Positions 13,878-25,984 of a stretch of 64,000 nucleotides of DNA are shown in pieces. The notes below the pieces were generated by a model, which saw nothing but the letters and a program-made list of their open reading frames with translations, ran no database searches and had not been told where the DNA came from. Within the stretch, counting starts at the first letter, position 1, and each line of letters begins with the position of its first letter. A program made the position numbers and the translations under genes. Source of the DNA: Torreya grandis (lineage: Eukaryota > Streptophyta > Pinopsida > Cupressales > Taxaceae); assembly GCA_037957365.1 (NCBI GenBank), contig JARHVA010001923.1:1957501-2021500 (forward strand), written 5' to 3'.

Positions 13878-13890
13878 TTCTATATAATGG
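13878..13890 (+). promoter_or_regulatory. TATA-box-like element
   Basis: The sequence TTCTATATAATGG lies about 1.4 kb upstream of the gag start on the same strand and is followed by a short purine-rich run. It looks like a retrotransposon core promoter, but no transcription start can be assigned from sequence alone. Confidence 0.35.
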
Positions 13891-14837
13891 GTATTGTTAA
13901 TTGTAAAAGAGAGGGATTTTTAAACAAGAGAACTTTGTGAAAATTTAGAGTAATTAATTCAAGAAGGGAATTCTAAAAAGCTTGTCTCATTTTATTTGTG
14001 TGATTGATATTATGGTTGCTCCCTCACTTGTTTGGTCTTATATGCAAACTTGAATGGTTTTTATGGAATCTTGATGTGCACTTTTAAATGTAGATTTGTT
14101 AATTTGTGCCTATGCTAGATTGATTGAAGGGTATTGGATTCATTTCATTATATTTGCTTTGCTTGTGGATGTGCTTATGTTATTTTCTTACAGGATTAAA
14201 TCTTTAAGTTAAATCTAGTTCTTATTTTCATTAATTTCATTTTCAATAGATACTTGCCTAATTTATGGTAGGATTTTAGCTTTAGATATTTCATGCTATT
14301 TAATGGTTTTAAGTGCATGTTTAGATGAAATTTGAACTTTTTCATAATGTTTATATTTAAAATCAAAATCATATTTTCTCTCTGCCCTACCCTTATTTTT
14401 TCTTTTTCTTTGATCATCTCACTTTAGTTTAGCTTTCCTTGTAAATATACAATTTAGCTTAGAATTTAGACTTAGATTTTGAGAATAATTCATTTCACTT
14501 AGTTTATATCACTTTCATTTTCACAAAGCTAGTTATTAGGCCATGGTTTCTCCCAACAACCAAACATTACGAATTTTGTGAAATAGTTCATTTGTTTTAC
14601 CATTATTCCACCAAATATGTCAAGAATATCACAACCTAAAACTCATGAAATAAATTATTTGAATCCATAAATTAGAAGTGTTTCTTAAACACTCTAAACC
14701 ACCTATGATACACTTTTAGACATCAATAAGAACTCATTCCACTAGCACTAGAAGGAGGGCATATAGCCAAATATTTGTGAATTTGTAGTGTCTTCGCTAA
14801 TTTTAGTGAATTTTGTTCAAAGATCAGTGAAATATTT

Positions 14838-15215
14838 GTACATTTATGTTTTTATTAGCTTAATTATTTAAAGGTCATTGATATTCATGGTTTTAGACCA
14901 ATATTTAAGCTTATTTGGCTAAAAATTATCATTCTTTGAAGATTCATGATAAATTGTTGCAAAGGTAGCTTAAACATTGTAAATCTTCCATGTTTGAGGT
15001 TAGTAATAACAATTTTTTTCAAATATTGATTTATTATTTGCAAATTTAGGTTTATTTTAACTTATAAGTGTAAAGATCATTCATATTCATTAGTTTAGAC
15101 ATATCTTTGAGCTAATTCAAATAAATATAGTTGTTCTTTATTTAAATTTGATCAAAATTTGCTTTATGTGTAAATCTTCTCATTGTCTTTTGCAAAGATA
15201 AATTTTACATGTCAT
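14838..15215 (+). repeat. Diverged tandem duplication (about 190 bp unit) in gag leader
   Basis: Two consecutive segments, about 14838-15020 and 15030-15215, align in the same order. Each carries an ATTTA(G/T)GTTTTTATT-like start, AAAG(G/A)TCATT.ATATTCAT, TTTAGAC.(A/T)AT.TTT(A/G)AGCT, and a TGTAAATCTTC end. They are old, with many differences. Leader duplications of this kind are common in large plant gypsy elements. Confidence 0.45.
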
Positions 15216-15315
15216 ATTTTGAATAGGATTCAAGGTTTACAAGTTGAAACTATCATGAATCAAGATTAGGTCATGGTTTGAATCAAGGTTACCTCTCCTT
15301 TCATTAGAAGTTCAC

Positions 15316-16700
15316 ATGAAAGCAAGGGAAAATAAAGGTAAGCAAAGGGTTTCTAAATCCCAGTCTACTTCTCTTATTCATGGTGACCTTATTTTCAATC
15401 CTTATAAAGGTATGGCTTGGTTAGGGGGATCTTCCATTAATGTGCCTAGATTGATACATGACTTACCTTTGAAACCTAAGAAATATTTACCATCTTTCAA
15501 TTCTAATGGTGTTGTCACTATTGAAGAACATATTAAATATTTCAAATCTATTTTAAGAATATTGAATGTAGTTTGTAAAGATGTTGCATGTAAATTGTTT
15601 CCATTTAATTTCAAATATGTTGCATATGAGTGGTTTCTCAACCTTCCTAAGAATTACATCACTAGTTGGAATTATTTTAAATAGAATTTTCATTGATCAA
15701 TTTGGAAAGACTATTAGTCCTTGCATTCTTTATCAATAATTCACAACTATGAAAATAAATTTAAGTGAAACCATTAGAGCCTTTAATGCTAGATTATAGA
15801 ATATGTTTATCAAAACCATATCTCTTTATAAACTTGATGAAGCCTTGTATTTATAAATTTACAAGGATGCTTTGGATCCCATGGCTTCTATGTTTCTTAA
15901 AAGGTTTGTTGGAATTATAAATACCTTGGCCTTGGTTTATGCTAAAGCTGTAATAATTAATAATCAAATGCAAACTCAAGGTCAACTTGCATATGATATT
16001 TCCAATATTAATCATAATTTCCCTACATTTAATTTTATTCCTAATGCCAATTAGAATGTGCCTTCTTTAAATCAAATACTAGTGTTCAACCAATTACCCT
16101 TGAGTCATGCACATCCTGGTTAAAACCTAGGATTTTTGAATAATACTACAAATGGATTTCATCCACAAGATCAAAGATATTTGGTTCCAAATAACAATAA
16201 TATTTAATTTCATAATTAAGAGGCACCAAAGAATGAAAATGAATCTATACTTAAAATGGTTCAAAATTTGATCACTAATTATCTTCAATTAAAAAAACAA
16301 GTAGGTAATATTAGGGAAAACTCAAATAAAAATTATTCTTATCAAAGGTTAAATAGACCTAACAATAGGTTTCACAATGGTAACAACAATAACATTAACA
16401 ACAATAAGTCATCTACTAACAAGAACAATCTTGAAATTAATATCTGTGATGTAGATCTAACTGAATATTACAGGGTTCACAATACTTCAAATCATGGTAA
16501 TTTGGACTATATTCAATTTTGTAATGCTTTTGAATTATTTCAATATGATTTAAATACATCAGGTGGACCTAATAGAGATAATACTATAGGTACATCTAAT
16601 TCTTTAAAGTCATCTAAATCTACTGATATGACCCTAATGGTGGAGATATTTGATTTCTCATTCCAAGAAGAGAATGAGCCTGAGAATACTCCATAAGAGG
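15316..16700 (+). pseudogene. Ty3/gypsy gag (broken)
   Basis: A plausible start at 15316 opens a frame of 122 codons that continues in other frames to about 16696. It reads a basic N-terminus (KARENKGKQRVSKSQS), then the gag core with INVPRLIHDLPLKPKKYLPS (15436-15495), VTIEEHIKYFKSILRIL (about 15513-15565) and CKLFPFNFKYVAYEWFLNLP (about 15590-15650). An Asn-rich linker follows (about 16340-16430), then a Cys/His cluster around CDVDLTEYYRVHN (about 16445-16485) and QFCNAF (about 16518-16535), which looks like a decayed zinc-binding motif with one Cys changed to Tyr. Most stops fall at expected Gln or Trp codons. Protease follows downstream in the same direction. Confidence 0.8.
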
Positions 16701-16739
16701 TTCATGCCTTTTAGTAATACCTGAAGAAGATTTATCCTC

Positions 16740-17590
16740 TAAGGAATAGGGAATAGAAACTATATTTGACAACTTTAACTCCACCAATATATTTTGACAC
16801 TCTTCCTAAACCTACATCTGAAAACAATCTAAAGCCTCCAAAGGTAAGTACCTCTAAACACAATGTTAATAAATATAATGCTTCTACTAGGAGTGGATAT
16901 AATATAGTTAAGGATATCAAAAATATTAAATCTAACATCACATTACATGATCTAACTCAAATTACTGAGTAAAGAGACTTGTTACTTGAATCTTTAACTA
17001 ATAAGCCTAGTAAATCTCAAAAAACTGCAAATGCCAATGTTGTAATGTACAAGAAAAAGGTATGTGTAACACCTTTCTTACTAACAACCAAAATTTTTGT
17101 TAATAATTTGCGTAAATATTTGTTAGATTTAGTTGCTTATACTAATATCATGCCCAAAGGTATTTGTGAGAAACTTGGTTTAAATGTAATTAAGTCTAAT
17201 AGAGTTGTTACTTAGTTAGATAAGTCAAAGGTGAAAGTAATTGGAGAATTGTTGAATATTCATATACAGCTTACTACTGAGCCAAGGATACAATAATTTA
17301 TAGATATCCAAGTGGTGGATATTCTTGATGCTTATAAAATGTTATTAAGTAGAGATTGGATAAAGTCTTTAAATGGTTACATGTCCACTAACTATTCTCA
17401 TATGTGGATTCCATAGAAGGGAGTTCCCAATCAGATTTACATTGAAATAGAGTCCAAGATGAAACGCATGATCACTGAATACAATGATACAAATGAAAGA
17501 GTCAACATGGTTAATTCTAAGTTAAGAGTTTACACTCTTGACATTTCTAAGGTATGTGACTCTAAAGATACTCATGTTATGCCTGGGATA
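16740..17590 (+). pseudogene. Ty3/gypsy aspartic protease (broken)
   Basis: The retropepsin domain reads FLLTTKIFVNNLRKYLLDLV and then AYTNIMPKGICEKLGL (17073-17180). The catalytic Asp codon is at 17126-17128, but the next residues are Leu-Val where Asp-(Ser/Thr/Leu)-Gly is usual, so the active loop is altered. Downstream, LLSRDWIKSLNGYMSTNYSH (about 17342-17400) corresponds to the second conserved part of Tat-related proteases. A linker with a preserved acidic/polar character joins it to gag. The domain directly precedes an RNase H of archaeal type, an unusual order discussed in the findings. Confidence 0.75.
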
Positions 17591-17960
17591 TAGAAATTAT
17601 ATTTTGATGGTGATATATGTAAGTCTAGATCTAGAGTATGAATTGTTTTAATTAATCCCATTAGGAAAGAATTTAGTACTTCTTACAAACTTCAATTTTA
17701 ATGCACTAATAAATTGGTAAAGTATAAAGCTTTGATCCTAGGATTATAATTCACCATCAAGCATAAGGTCAAAAAATTGCTAGTGTATGGTGACTCTGAG
17801 CTAGTAATTAATCAGGTTGGAAGTAAATACCAATATAAATTTTCATACCTTAATAAATATAATTTTAGAGTTTGAGACTTGATAGAGTAATTTTATGCCT
17901 TTAATATTGCCTCAATTCCTAGAGAAGATAATAGGCTTCTTGATGAGTTAGGCTCAGCTA
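17591..17960 (+). pseudogene. Archaeal-type RNase H domain, upstream of RT (broken)
   Basis: The domain begins with KLYFDGD at 17594-17614 and continues with SYKLQF, LVKYKALILGL, LLVYGDSELVINQVGSKYQY (17777-17836) and IPREDNRLLDELGSA (17917-17961). This order of motifs is that of the additional archaeal-type RNase H of Tat-lineage elements, which degrades the RNA strand during reverse transcription. The Asp residues of FDG, GDS and the final LLDELGSA block are present, but the KYKAL segment has Lys where Glu is expected, a loss of a catalytic residue. The domain is located between protease and RT rather than after RT. Two in-frame stops match expected Gln positions. Confidence 0.8.
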
Positions 17961-18439
17961 CAACCAATCTTATGCCTAATCAAGACTCTAAACTAGGAAA
18001 CCTTAGTATTGATTTGGTTCCATGTCCCTTAGTCCCTAATAATATCAACCATTTGCAATTATTTAGTGATGATCAACAAATATTAGACTTCATGAATAGT
18101 TTAGGAGTATTTGAGTCTAACATTATTGATGAGGTTAATAAAAATTCTCTTTATGAAGGAAACACTGATGACAAGATTGTGCAATTAAGTGACAATAAAA
18201 TTCCTAAAGGCATGACTTCCTTATAAATATTATTTGACATAGATAAACTAACTAAAACTATCAAAGTTCCCAAGATGAGTGGGAAAGATTATAATATAGT
18301 TGACCTAAGAACCCAAGGTCAACCTTAGATAGTAAATATTGGTATAGCCTGCACAAATGAAGAGTTGAGAAAAACTAATGACTTGCTGACCAATTATAAA
18401 GATGTTATAGCCTGTTCATATGAAGAATTGAAGATATTT

Positions 18440-19080
18440 TATCCTAAATTCATTACCCATACCATCCCACTATAATAAGCCTACAAGCCTTTTAGGCAAA
18501 AGTAGAGGCTAGTCAACTCTATTTTAGAACCATTGATATATAAAGAGGTCAAGAAGCTATTGGATGCAAAGATAATTTTTCCCATTAGACACTCCACTTG
18601 GGTAGCTAACTTAGTATCAATCAAGAATAAGAATGGGGAAATCAGATTATGTATAGATTTTATAAATATGAATAGAGCTTCTAAAAAGGATAATTTTCCT
18701 TTACCTTCACTTGACCAAGTAATTCAAATTGTTAGTGGTTCTACAATGATGTCTTTTCTTGATGGTTTTTTAGGCTATAACTAAGTGCTTGTGAAAAAAG
18801 AGGATAGATTAAAGACTATATTCACTACTAAGTGGGGCACCTTTTCCTATAAAAGAATAAATTTTGGGATAATAAATGCATGTGTAAATTTTTAGAGAGT
18901 TATGGACCATGTTTTCCAAGGTCTCATAGGTAAGTGCATTATCATATACATGGATGATTTTACATTATTTTCTAAAAATAGGGAAGATCACATCATGCAC
19001 TTGTAATAAGTATTTGAATGATGTAAGAGGTATGAATTTTTTGTGTTACTGAGGGAAATTTATTAGGACATGTTATAACT
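18440..19080 (+). pseudogene. Ty3/gypsy reverse transcriptase (broken)
   Basis: A linker with several long open pieces (17972-18226) leads into RT. The domain shows EVKKLLDAKIIFPIRHSTWV (18545-18604), NGEIRLCIDFINMNRASKKD (18631-18690), TMMSFLDGFLGYN (18743-18784), KTIFTTKWGTFSYKRI-like wording near 18815-18855, and the YMDD catalytic motif at 18947-18958. All three catalytic Asp residues are therefore visible. Stops occur after GYN, in the IPL..AYKP block and in RQK.RLVN, each at an expected Gln. RT copies element RNA into cDNA. Its catalytic residues are better preserved than those of the RT in the 37-50 kb element. Confidence 0.85.
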
Positions 19081-19279
19081 AAAGAGGATATTTGTATAGA
19101 CCCTAATAGAGTAGATGTTATATCCAAGATATAACCCCCTAATATTATAAAAGATTAAAATATTTCTTTGGGAAAATCAATTTTGTGAAAAAGTTGATTT
19201 CTAGTTTTGCAAAGATTGTGATACCACTAAATGACATGTTAAATAAATATGTCAATATCACTTGGAAGGAAGAAATAAG

Positions 19280-19640
19280 GAAATCCTTCAAGGACATTAA
19301 ATAATCAATAATATAGGCATTATTGTTGATAATTCCTATTTTTTTTAAATATTTTTATCTCTATTCTTTTGCTTTTGATCATACAATAGTTTTTATTCTA
19401 ACTCATAAAGTAGAAGGATGTGATCATCCTATTACATTCATGAGCACTAATTTTAAAAATGTTGAGTTAAGCTATTATCTAATTGACAAGTAGGCATGTG
19501 CTTTAGTTAAGGCATTTAAGAAATTTATACACTATATTATTAGGAATAAAGTGCATGCAATATTACTAGACCCTACCACTAAACTTATGCTTAGCCAATG
19601 TGAATTAGGATAAAGAAGAGGTAAATGTATGCCCATACTC
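19280..19640 (+). pseudogene. Degenerate gypsy-type RNase H domain downstream of RT
   Basis: The reading ALLLIIPIFFKYFYLYSFAF, DHTIVFILTHKVEGCDHPIT, NVELSYYLIDKQACALVKAF and KKFIHYIIRNKVHAILLDPT follows the usual gypsy RNase H fold order. At the first catalytic position, where TDAS is typical, the sequence has SFAF, so the first Asp is missing. The Glu block reads IDKQ. This fits what is known of dual-RNase-H Tat elements, in which the original domain is degenerate and the archaeal-type domain is thought to do the catalysis. Here that domain is the one at 17591-17960. Confidence 0.7.
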
Positions 19641-19779
19641 CAAGAGTATGATCTTGAAATAAAAATTTCCAAATTTGTAAGGTGTTAAGGACTAATTCAA
19701 TTAATTACTAACACCAATCCAAAATTGAGTGTCATGCAGGTAAAGAAATAGAGTTTTCAACCCAATTATTGGTATGATT

Positions 19780-20990
19780 CAATTTTTCATTTGATAATCA
19801 ATGGTTCTTGTCCTATAAGACTGACTAGAGAGTAAAGGAGAGCTTTGAGGCTCAAGGTAACACATTTCCTAATCAAGGATGGAGTAATTTTTTGGAAGAA
19901 TTATGAAATAATATACCTAAGATGTGTTTCTAAAGAAGAAGTAATTGAGATCTTGAGTACTTTCCATGAAAAGCTTAGAATTGGACACCCACATGGAAGT
20001 ACAATATCTCATAATATCATTAGGATTGGTTATTATTGACATACTATTCTCAAGGATGCTCACAAACATGTGAGAGAGTGTCATTTGTGTCAATTTTTCT
20101 ATACTAAAGAATCGAAAACAACCATGCCATTGAAGCTAGTTATGATTGATAAACCCTTTGCTCAATGGAGATTAGATTTTATGGGGGTCATCAACCCCAA
20201 TTATTTAGAAGGACATAAATATGTGCTCATTGTTACTAATTACTACACAAGGTGGTTAGAAGCAATGGTAACCAAGCAGTGTAAGATGGAAGATGTGATT
20301 AAGTTCTTGGAAGATAACATATGTACTAGATTTGGAATACTAGTATCTCTAGTTTGTGATAATATATTAGACTTTATATCCATTGAGATGACTAAGTGGG
20401 AATATGATAATAACATTTTTCTCAAGTTTTCATCAAACCATTATCCTCAAGGAAATGGTGTGTCAGAATCAACAAACAAAAATTTGATGAAATCCATCAA
20501 GAAGTTTGATGTTGAAAAATTAAGAACCTAGCATAAATTACTCAAGTATGCCCTTTGGGAAGATAAAACCAAAGTCAAGTAAGCTCTAAAGGCATCGCCA
20601 TTTATTATTGTATATGGTTAAGAACTTGTATTTCCCATCGATCTCAAGCTACAAACCTAAAATTTCATGCAAGAGTACATGGAAGAAGATCATGAGTTTG
20701 AAAATTTAAGGTTTCTTAACATTATTCAAATGGAGGATGCAAGAGAGGAAACTTTTGCTAATTTTAGAAGACATAAAACCATAGTGAAGAGATGGTTTGA
20801 CAAACATTCCAAGATTAAGGTGTTCAAGTAGGGAAACTTAGTTCTCCTCTGGGACAAAACATCTGACCCAAAAAGAAAACATGAAAAATTCACTCCTTTG
20901 TGGATAGGTCCCTATCAAATTATTGAGACATTGGGAGACAGCACCTTCAATTTCAAGGACTTATAGGGAGTAGATTTTACTTTTCTAGAA
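19780..20990 (+). pseudogene. Ty3/gypsy integrase (broken)
   Basis: The integrase has an N-terminal zinc-binding region with FHEKLRIGHPHG (about 19960-20000) and an intact ECHLCQ pair (about 20073-20090). The core has RLDFMGV (about 20170-20190), SLVCDNILDF (about 20347-20375) and QGNGVSESTNKNLMKSIKKF (about 20450-20508), so Asp, Asp and Glu of the catalytic triad are all present. The C-terminal domain reads GNLVLLWDK (about 20832) and HEKFTPLWIGPYQIIETLGD (20881-20940). The open part at 20070-20531 spans 153 codons. Stops replace expected Trp (GYY*HT, LRT*HK) or Gln. Pol ends at about 20990. Confidence 0.85.
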
Positions 20991-22084
20991 AATGGGAAAT
21001 ATCTCAAGTGTTACTTCTCTACTATATCAACACCCAAGTATACATAGATTAATTTGTAAGACTAGTTAAAGTTAGTATAGGTAGTATTAGTTTAGTTTCC
21101 TTTATTGTTCCTTGTTTGTACATAGTGCACGTGAATATTTTTTTTTCTTGTTGTGTGTTTCCATTTTATTTTTTTTTCCCTATTTTCAATAAGTCTTTTC
21201 AAGATAGTCCTCAAGCACCAATTGATGTAGTTGCTCAAAGGTCAACAAATCAGGAATGTAGGTATAACTATCAACTGGTGGTTGACTATGGATTATAAAA
21301 ATTTAAGCTTGATGTTATAGTTTGGATAAATTTGTAAATATTGGTATCTAGATTATTTATTCCTTAAAATATTAATCCTTATTTTGATCTAAATATAGTT
21401 CTAATAAAGGTTTAAAATGTTGAATGAAATTTTAAATTATTGGGACAAAGTCATGTTAATACTTAAGAACATTATTGCCTAAGAGGAAGTTTATGACCAA
21501 GGATGATTGTCTAAATATCAAAAATTTGACAAAATCCCAAAACCTAGATAATTTTGGTTCCTAACCTTTGTTATAAAGCTAAATATATTTTTAAAATACA
21601 AAAAATATGATCTTTATTGAAAATTTGAAAGCTTTTTGAATAAAGGTGATTTTGGTAATCTCCACTAAGGCTATAGAGGCATGGTTGGTAGTGGAACAAG
21701 GCCTAGAGTAGAGCCAAAGGTATCTATATTAGGCATACATATTCCTATCTGGAAGTAAAAGAATTCCCAAGCCATATTTATTCTTAAAATCATGATTCTT
21801 AATGAATATCCAAATATGTTATAAGTCAGTGTTAATGATAAAAGTCATGAAATCTAGAAGTCATTCCCTAAATCCCATGACAATCCGTTAAGGAATCATA
21901 GAACACACACAACATGACTAAGTTTTGATGTTTAAAACTAATTATGTATATGCAAGACTTGTTTTAATAATGAGTTAGTCTTAATAATGATACCTGATCA
22001 TATGGAATGAGTAGTCTAGTTATTAGTTCAAACTAGAGTCTTTGAGTTCTAAAAATTTTCAATGTTTCCCTAGAAGTTGCCATT
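20991..22084 (+). other. 3' untranslated region, no gene recognised
   Basis: This AT-rich stretch follows integrase and precedes repeat copy B. It has T-rich runs near 21136-21180 but no clear polypurine tract next to 22085 and no domain. A 60-codon open frame at 21116 has no recognisable content. Confidence 0.45.
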
Positions 22085-24493
22085 TATTGAGGTCAACATA
22101 ACCCCATTTTTGACAAATGAGGACCCTTGTTTAATTTTTCAAATTGTGTTATAAATTAACATTCAAACTAATCAAAATGTCATTATTGAACATCATATTT
22201 GCTTCATATCTCATTATCATGTTAGCATATTGCCTTCATCTAGATTCATCTAATGTTGCTAATATTTAACTTGTGTGTGTATAGTTTACAAGTTATATGA
22301 ATTATCAATTGAATGAACATAGTTTAGGTTTTTGTACCTTAATGCTAATTGACCCTTTGTTATGATTAACCCTTGGTATCTTATTGATTAATTGAATCTA
22401 TGTTTAAATCATGTAAAGACCTTAGTCTAATGTGTTTTATCATAGATCTTTTTGAATTAGATTCAAATTTGCATAGGTCAGATTTGCATGGGAATATTTT
22501 GTTATGTCCTTGAAATAGTTTGATTTTTTATCCTAAATTTGCATAGGTTAGATTTGCATGGGAATATTTTGTTATGTCCTTGACATAGTTTGATTTTTTA
22601 TCATAAATTTCTAATCATGTTTATCAACATGACGAAAACATTAGTCTAAAATTTATGCTAGGTCCTTTATGTCCCAAAACCCCACTAAGTCTATTTTATT
22701 ATTCACGTAGACTAATTAAATGTGGAGCACTTTATTATATTTTAAACTTATCCTAAGGTTTTAATTATATTTGTTAATATAACTAAAATCTTAGGTTAAA
22801 AATTTACCCTAAGTTTATTTATATTAACCAAGCCCTAACTATTTATTTCATTGTTCGTAGGAAAAAATTGACATGAGGATGACACATGGTGAGATCTCAG
22901 AGCTTAAGTAAAATATCGACAGTACATGGGCATCCACTCTAGTCAAATTATCAAAGCTCAAAGATGGAATGCAGTAGTAACAAGTGTCACAACCATAATG
23001 GATGGAACAAAATAGAATGGATTGAGATCAATGGAGTGCATCAAAGCATAAAATAAATATTTAATACCATGATGTAAATTTAATACATCAAAGAAGTCCT
23101 AGGAGGAACAATATGTTGATAAAAATCACTATCATAATGACTAACCCAAAGATAAATGATATGCATAGAGTAGGTTTAAAAATAAGCAGATCATAATCAA
23201 TGGTGCACATTGATCCATGTAAAGCATATCCAATGACACAAAATGAAAGAAGACTCTTCAAATATCCCAAAATAAACATGGTATTAACACATGTCATAAC
23301 TATGATAAATGGAATAAATATAAATGAATGGCATTCAACCTATTGGATTGAGAACTAATGACAAGAAAAAAGTTGATAATTCAAAGAAATTAGATCAAGT
23401 GAAAGGATTGCACATTGCATAAAGGTGTTAATTAATGGATTATTTTCATAAGAAGCATGTAAGGCTCACAAATCTACCAAATTGTATAATCTCAGGTGAT
23501 TGTACCAAGGATCAATAGTTTGTGAGAAGTCAAAGCTAGAGGACTTGATAAAATATCAATAGAGTGTGTTTAATCAAGATATGAGAGAGCATGATAAAGT
23601 GATACATGTACCAAAAAGGACAAATGGTCACATTTATAAATTTATGAACAATTTGACATGGTGGAGCCACATAATCAAGATAGGTAAATTCAAAATATCT
23701 TATGGACCCATAGACATGAAAGGTATAAATGCATGATCTGAGGAAAATCTAAGGCACATAAAATCATTGGTCAAGATAATTTCCACCATTGAAGCTTTGC
23801 ATAAACATATAATAAATCCCTAAGTATATAAAATACCTAGTTTTTCCTTATTATTATAATCAAGCCAATGAGAATTGAATTATCATCTGTACAAAGATAA
23901 TTCAATCAAAAGCTAAATTTCAATCTACTAGTGAGAAATTTGATGAAATTCACTACAATGGTAGCTTGAAGGAGTGTTCAAAGGAAGATGTGGAGTTTTA
24001 TTTTACAATATATGTTGGGGGACATATTTTCAAGGATACCGAGTTCTTTGCCTCTACTTTAAATGTGAGAGACTAATTGGTCAAAATTATTCTGGGTGAT
24101 CAAAAATCATCCAGTCATTACCAGGGAAGAGGAGAAGAATCTCTCAGCAAAAAGGTTATATGATGACATTGATGTAATTTAAATGACTATTCTCCATTAT
24201 GTAAAAGTGAATCCTAAGTTACTCCACTGCATTGACATTCTTGATCTCATTTTCAAGGAAACTGAGATAGATAAGGGAATGATAATTAATGAACACAATC
24301 TAAGAAAATTTGCCTATATTTCTTCTATTGAATTTGAGTCATATTAAAAATTACCCAAACCTAAAATATACCTATCCTCTATCAATTCCTAGGCTAAGGA
24401 AAACAATTTGATAGACACCCTTGCCATGTGGTTAGATTTGAGAAACCAAGTCTTTTTAGATCTTAACAAAAACATTCCCACCAACCAATTCAG
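22085..24493 (+). repeat. Repeat copy B: same family as 8747-11107, 3'-truncated
   Basis: The copy starts with TTATTGAGGTCAACATAACCC and follows copy A throughout, including GTTATGATTAACCCTTGGT (22359-22377) and the coding start of the ORF1-like relic at about 23940-24493 (NGSLKECSKEDVEFYF, ENNLIDTLAMWLDLRNQVFL). Similarity stops at about 24493, inside the coding part. Because the shared block runs from non-coding into coding sequence, copy B is probably not a simple 3' LTR. It may be the start of a second element copy, or one junction of a tandem LTR-internal-LTR arrangement. Confidence 0.75.
22465..22604 (+). repeat. 70-bp tandem duplication inside copy B
   Basis: The units 22465-22534 and 22535-22604 are nearly identical, each running from AAATTTGCATAGGT to TTTGATTTTTTATC. 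Copy A holds a single version near 9126-9200, so the duplication arose in copy B only. Its high identity suggests it is much younger than the copy itself. Confidence 0.9.
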
Positions 24494-25980
24494 GTGTGTG
24501 ATCCAAAGGGCATTCTAAAACATATGTATATGCTCTAAGGTTTTTTGAATTCTATTTTATGCATCTTTAAATCCTTCAAAATGACTTAATTATATCTATA
24601 AAATGTATACAACATTAACATAAATGCTAATCCAGTCAATTTTTACAATAGGTGATTCATGTTAGACAGGGAGTAATTATATTTTCAAAACATTTTTTTG
24701 AAATTTATAATGTTCACACAAACCTAACATATTTTTTTATTCCTAATTGCAACAAGGTTCAACCCATATAAATTATCTTATGTAATGCCTTACCCACTTT
24801 TTGTTTCTAAAGTGGGATTAATGGGCCTCTGCTTCTATTTGAAAGGTTTTTTTTTTATCAGAATGTAAAGGAATCACATGCTATAACACATATTTTTTGT
24901 ATGTTTTTAATTAATCATATGACCATGATAAATATTTTATATATTTTATCATAATTTTGAAAAAAGGTATAACTTCATCATCTGTCATAAAATTGCTAAC
25001 AAATATAAGTATCAGCGTGTTGGCTATTCCTAAATTAATGTTTATAGAATCCTACAAAGATGGGATAATATTATACTTAATTATATAAATGTTGTCAAAT
25101 TACCTCTCAAGAGTCAATAATCCCCTTGGGATTGTGTTGGTCTTGAATTAAATGAATTCCTAACCCAAGATAAATTCATTTCCTTTGAGATTTCACACAT
25201 AAGGATCCAAATAGACTCAGTAATATTAAAATTTATCCACACTATTCATAAACCTAATAAACTAATTGTAATATTTAAACACCTTACAGTGATTAATATT
25301 ATCATGGAAAAATGGTCTCACCAAAAATTATACATCATACATGCAAAAAATTGCAACCATAATATTCTGGTAGAGAGAGAGGCATACATAGCCAACTAAT
25401 TTTCAATGAAATTCAATGACCTCTCAATGTGTAAAATATTAAATAATTTAAAATTTTATTGTGAATTTAAAATATAGTTTATGTATTTATTGAATCTCTC
25501 ATTCTTGGCTGCATGTATCTTCCTCACTTGCTACACTACTAATCCTAAAATCACATTTCAAATGATATTTCTAATTCTAAATTTTAAATCCACATTGAGT
25601 CCTAACAAAAATGCCTCATATTCAACCAAATATTAGTGCATTAAATAAAAAATTTAAAATGTGACCTTATGGAGAAGATAACACCATGCCTACACCTTCA
25701 TCTTCTCTAGAGAAAGATATATTAAAAAAATGCTCCAAATATCACATAAATTTGAATCATCATTTTGTAGGAAAAAACAAGGGTCAATTTGATTTTTAAT
25801 AAAAGTAGTCTTCCTTAATTTTTTTGCACATCCCCATCCATATCAACATACAATAATTATTTTAATTCAATTTAAGTATCTTCAATTATATTCAACATTC
25901 CTTATTCATTATAAACCCTTACCTAGTCGCCTCCAACATAATTATGGCATATGATAGGTCCATTTGAATTTTGCCTCCAA
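24494..25980. other. No gene recognised
   Basis: The segment is strongly AT-rich with homopolymer runs. Neither strand gives a recognisable domain. It may be part of the LTR or 3' region of the minus-strand gypsy remnant that lies to its right. Confidence 0.4.
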
Positions 25981-25984
25981 CTAT

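Larger units (their letters stand above)
13640..15300 (+). other. Leader or LTR-like region upstream of gag
   Basis: This stretch separates the ORF1-like relic from gag. It contains a TATA-like sequence at 13881-13887 followed by a purine-rich GAGAGGGA segment, a layout common in LTR U3/R regions. Further on lies a long AT-rich leader with an internal duplication. No matching partner LTR was found downstream of pol, so whether this is the 5' LTR of the 15.3-21 kb element is unresolved. Confidence 0.4.
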
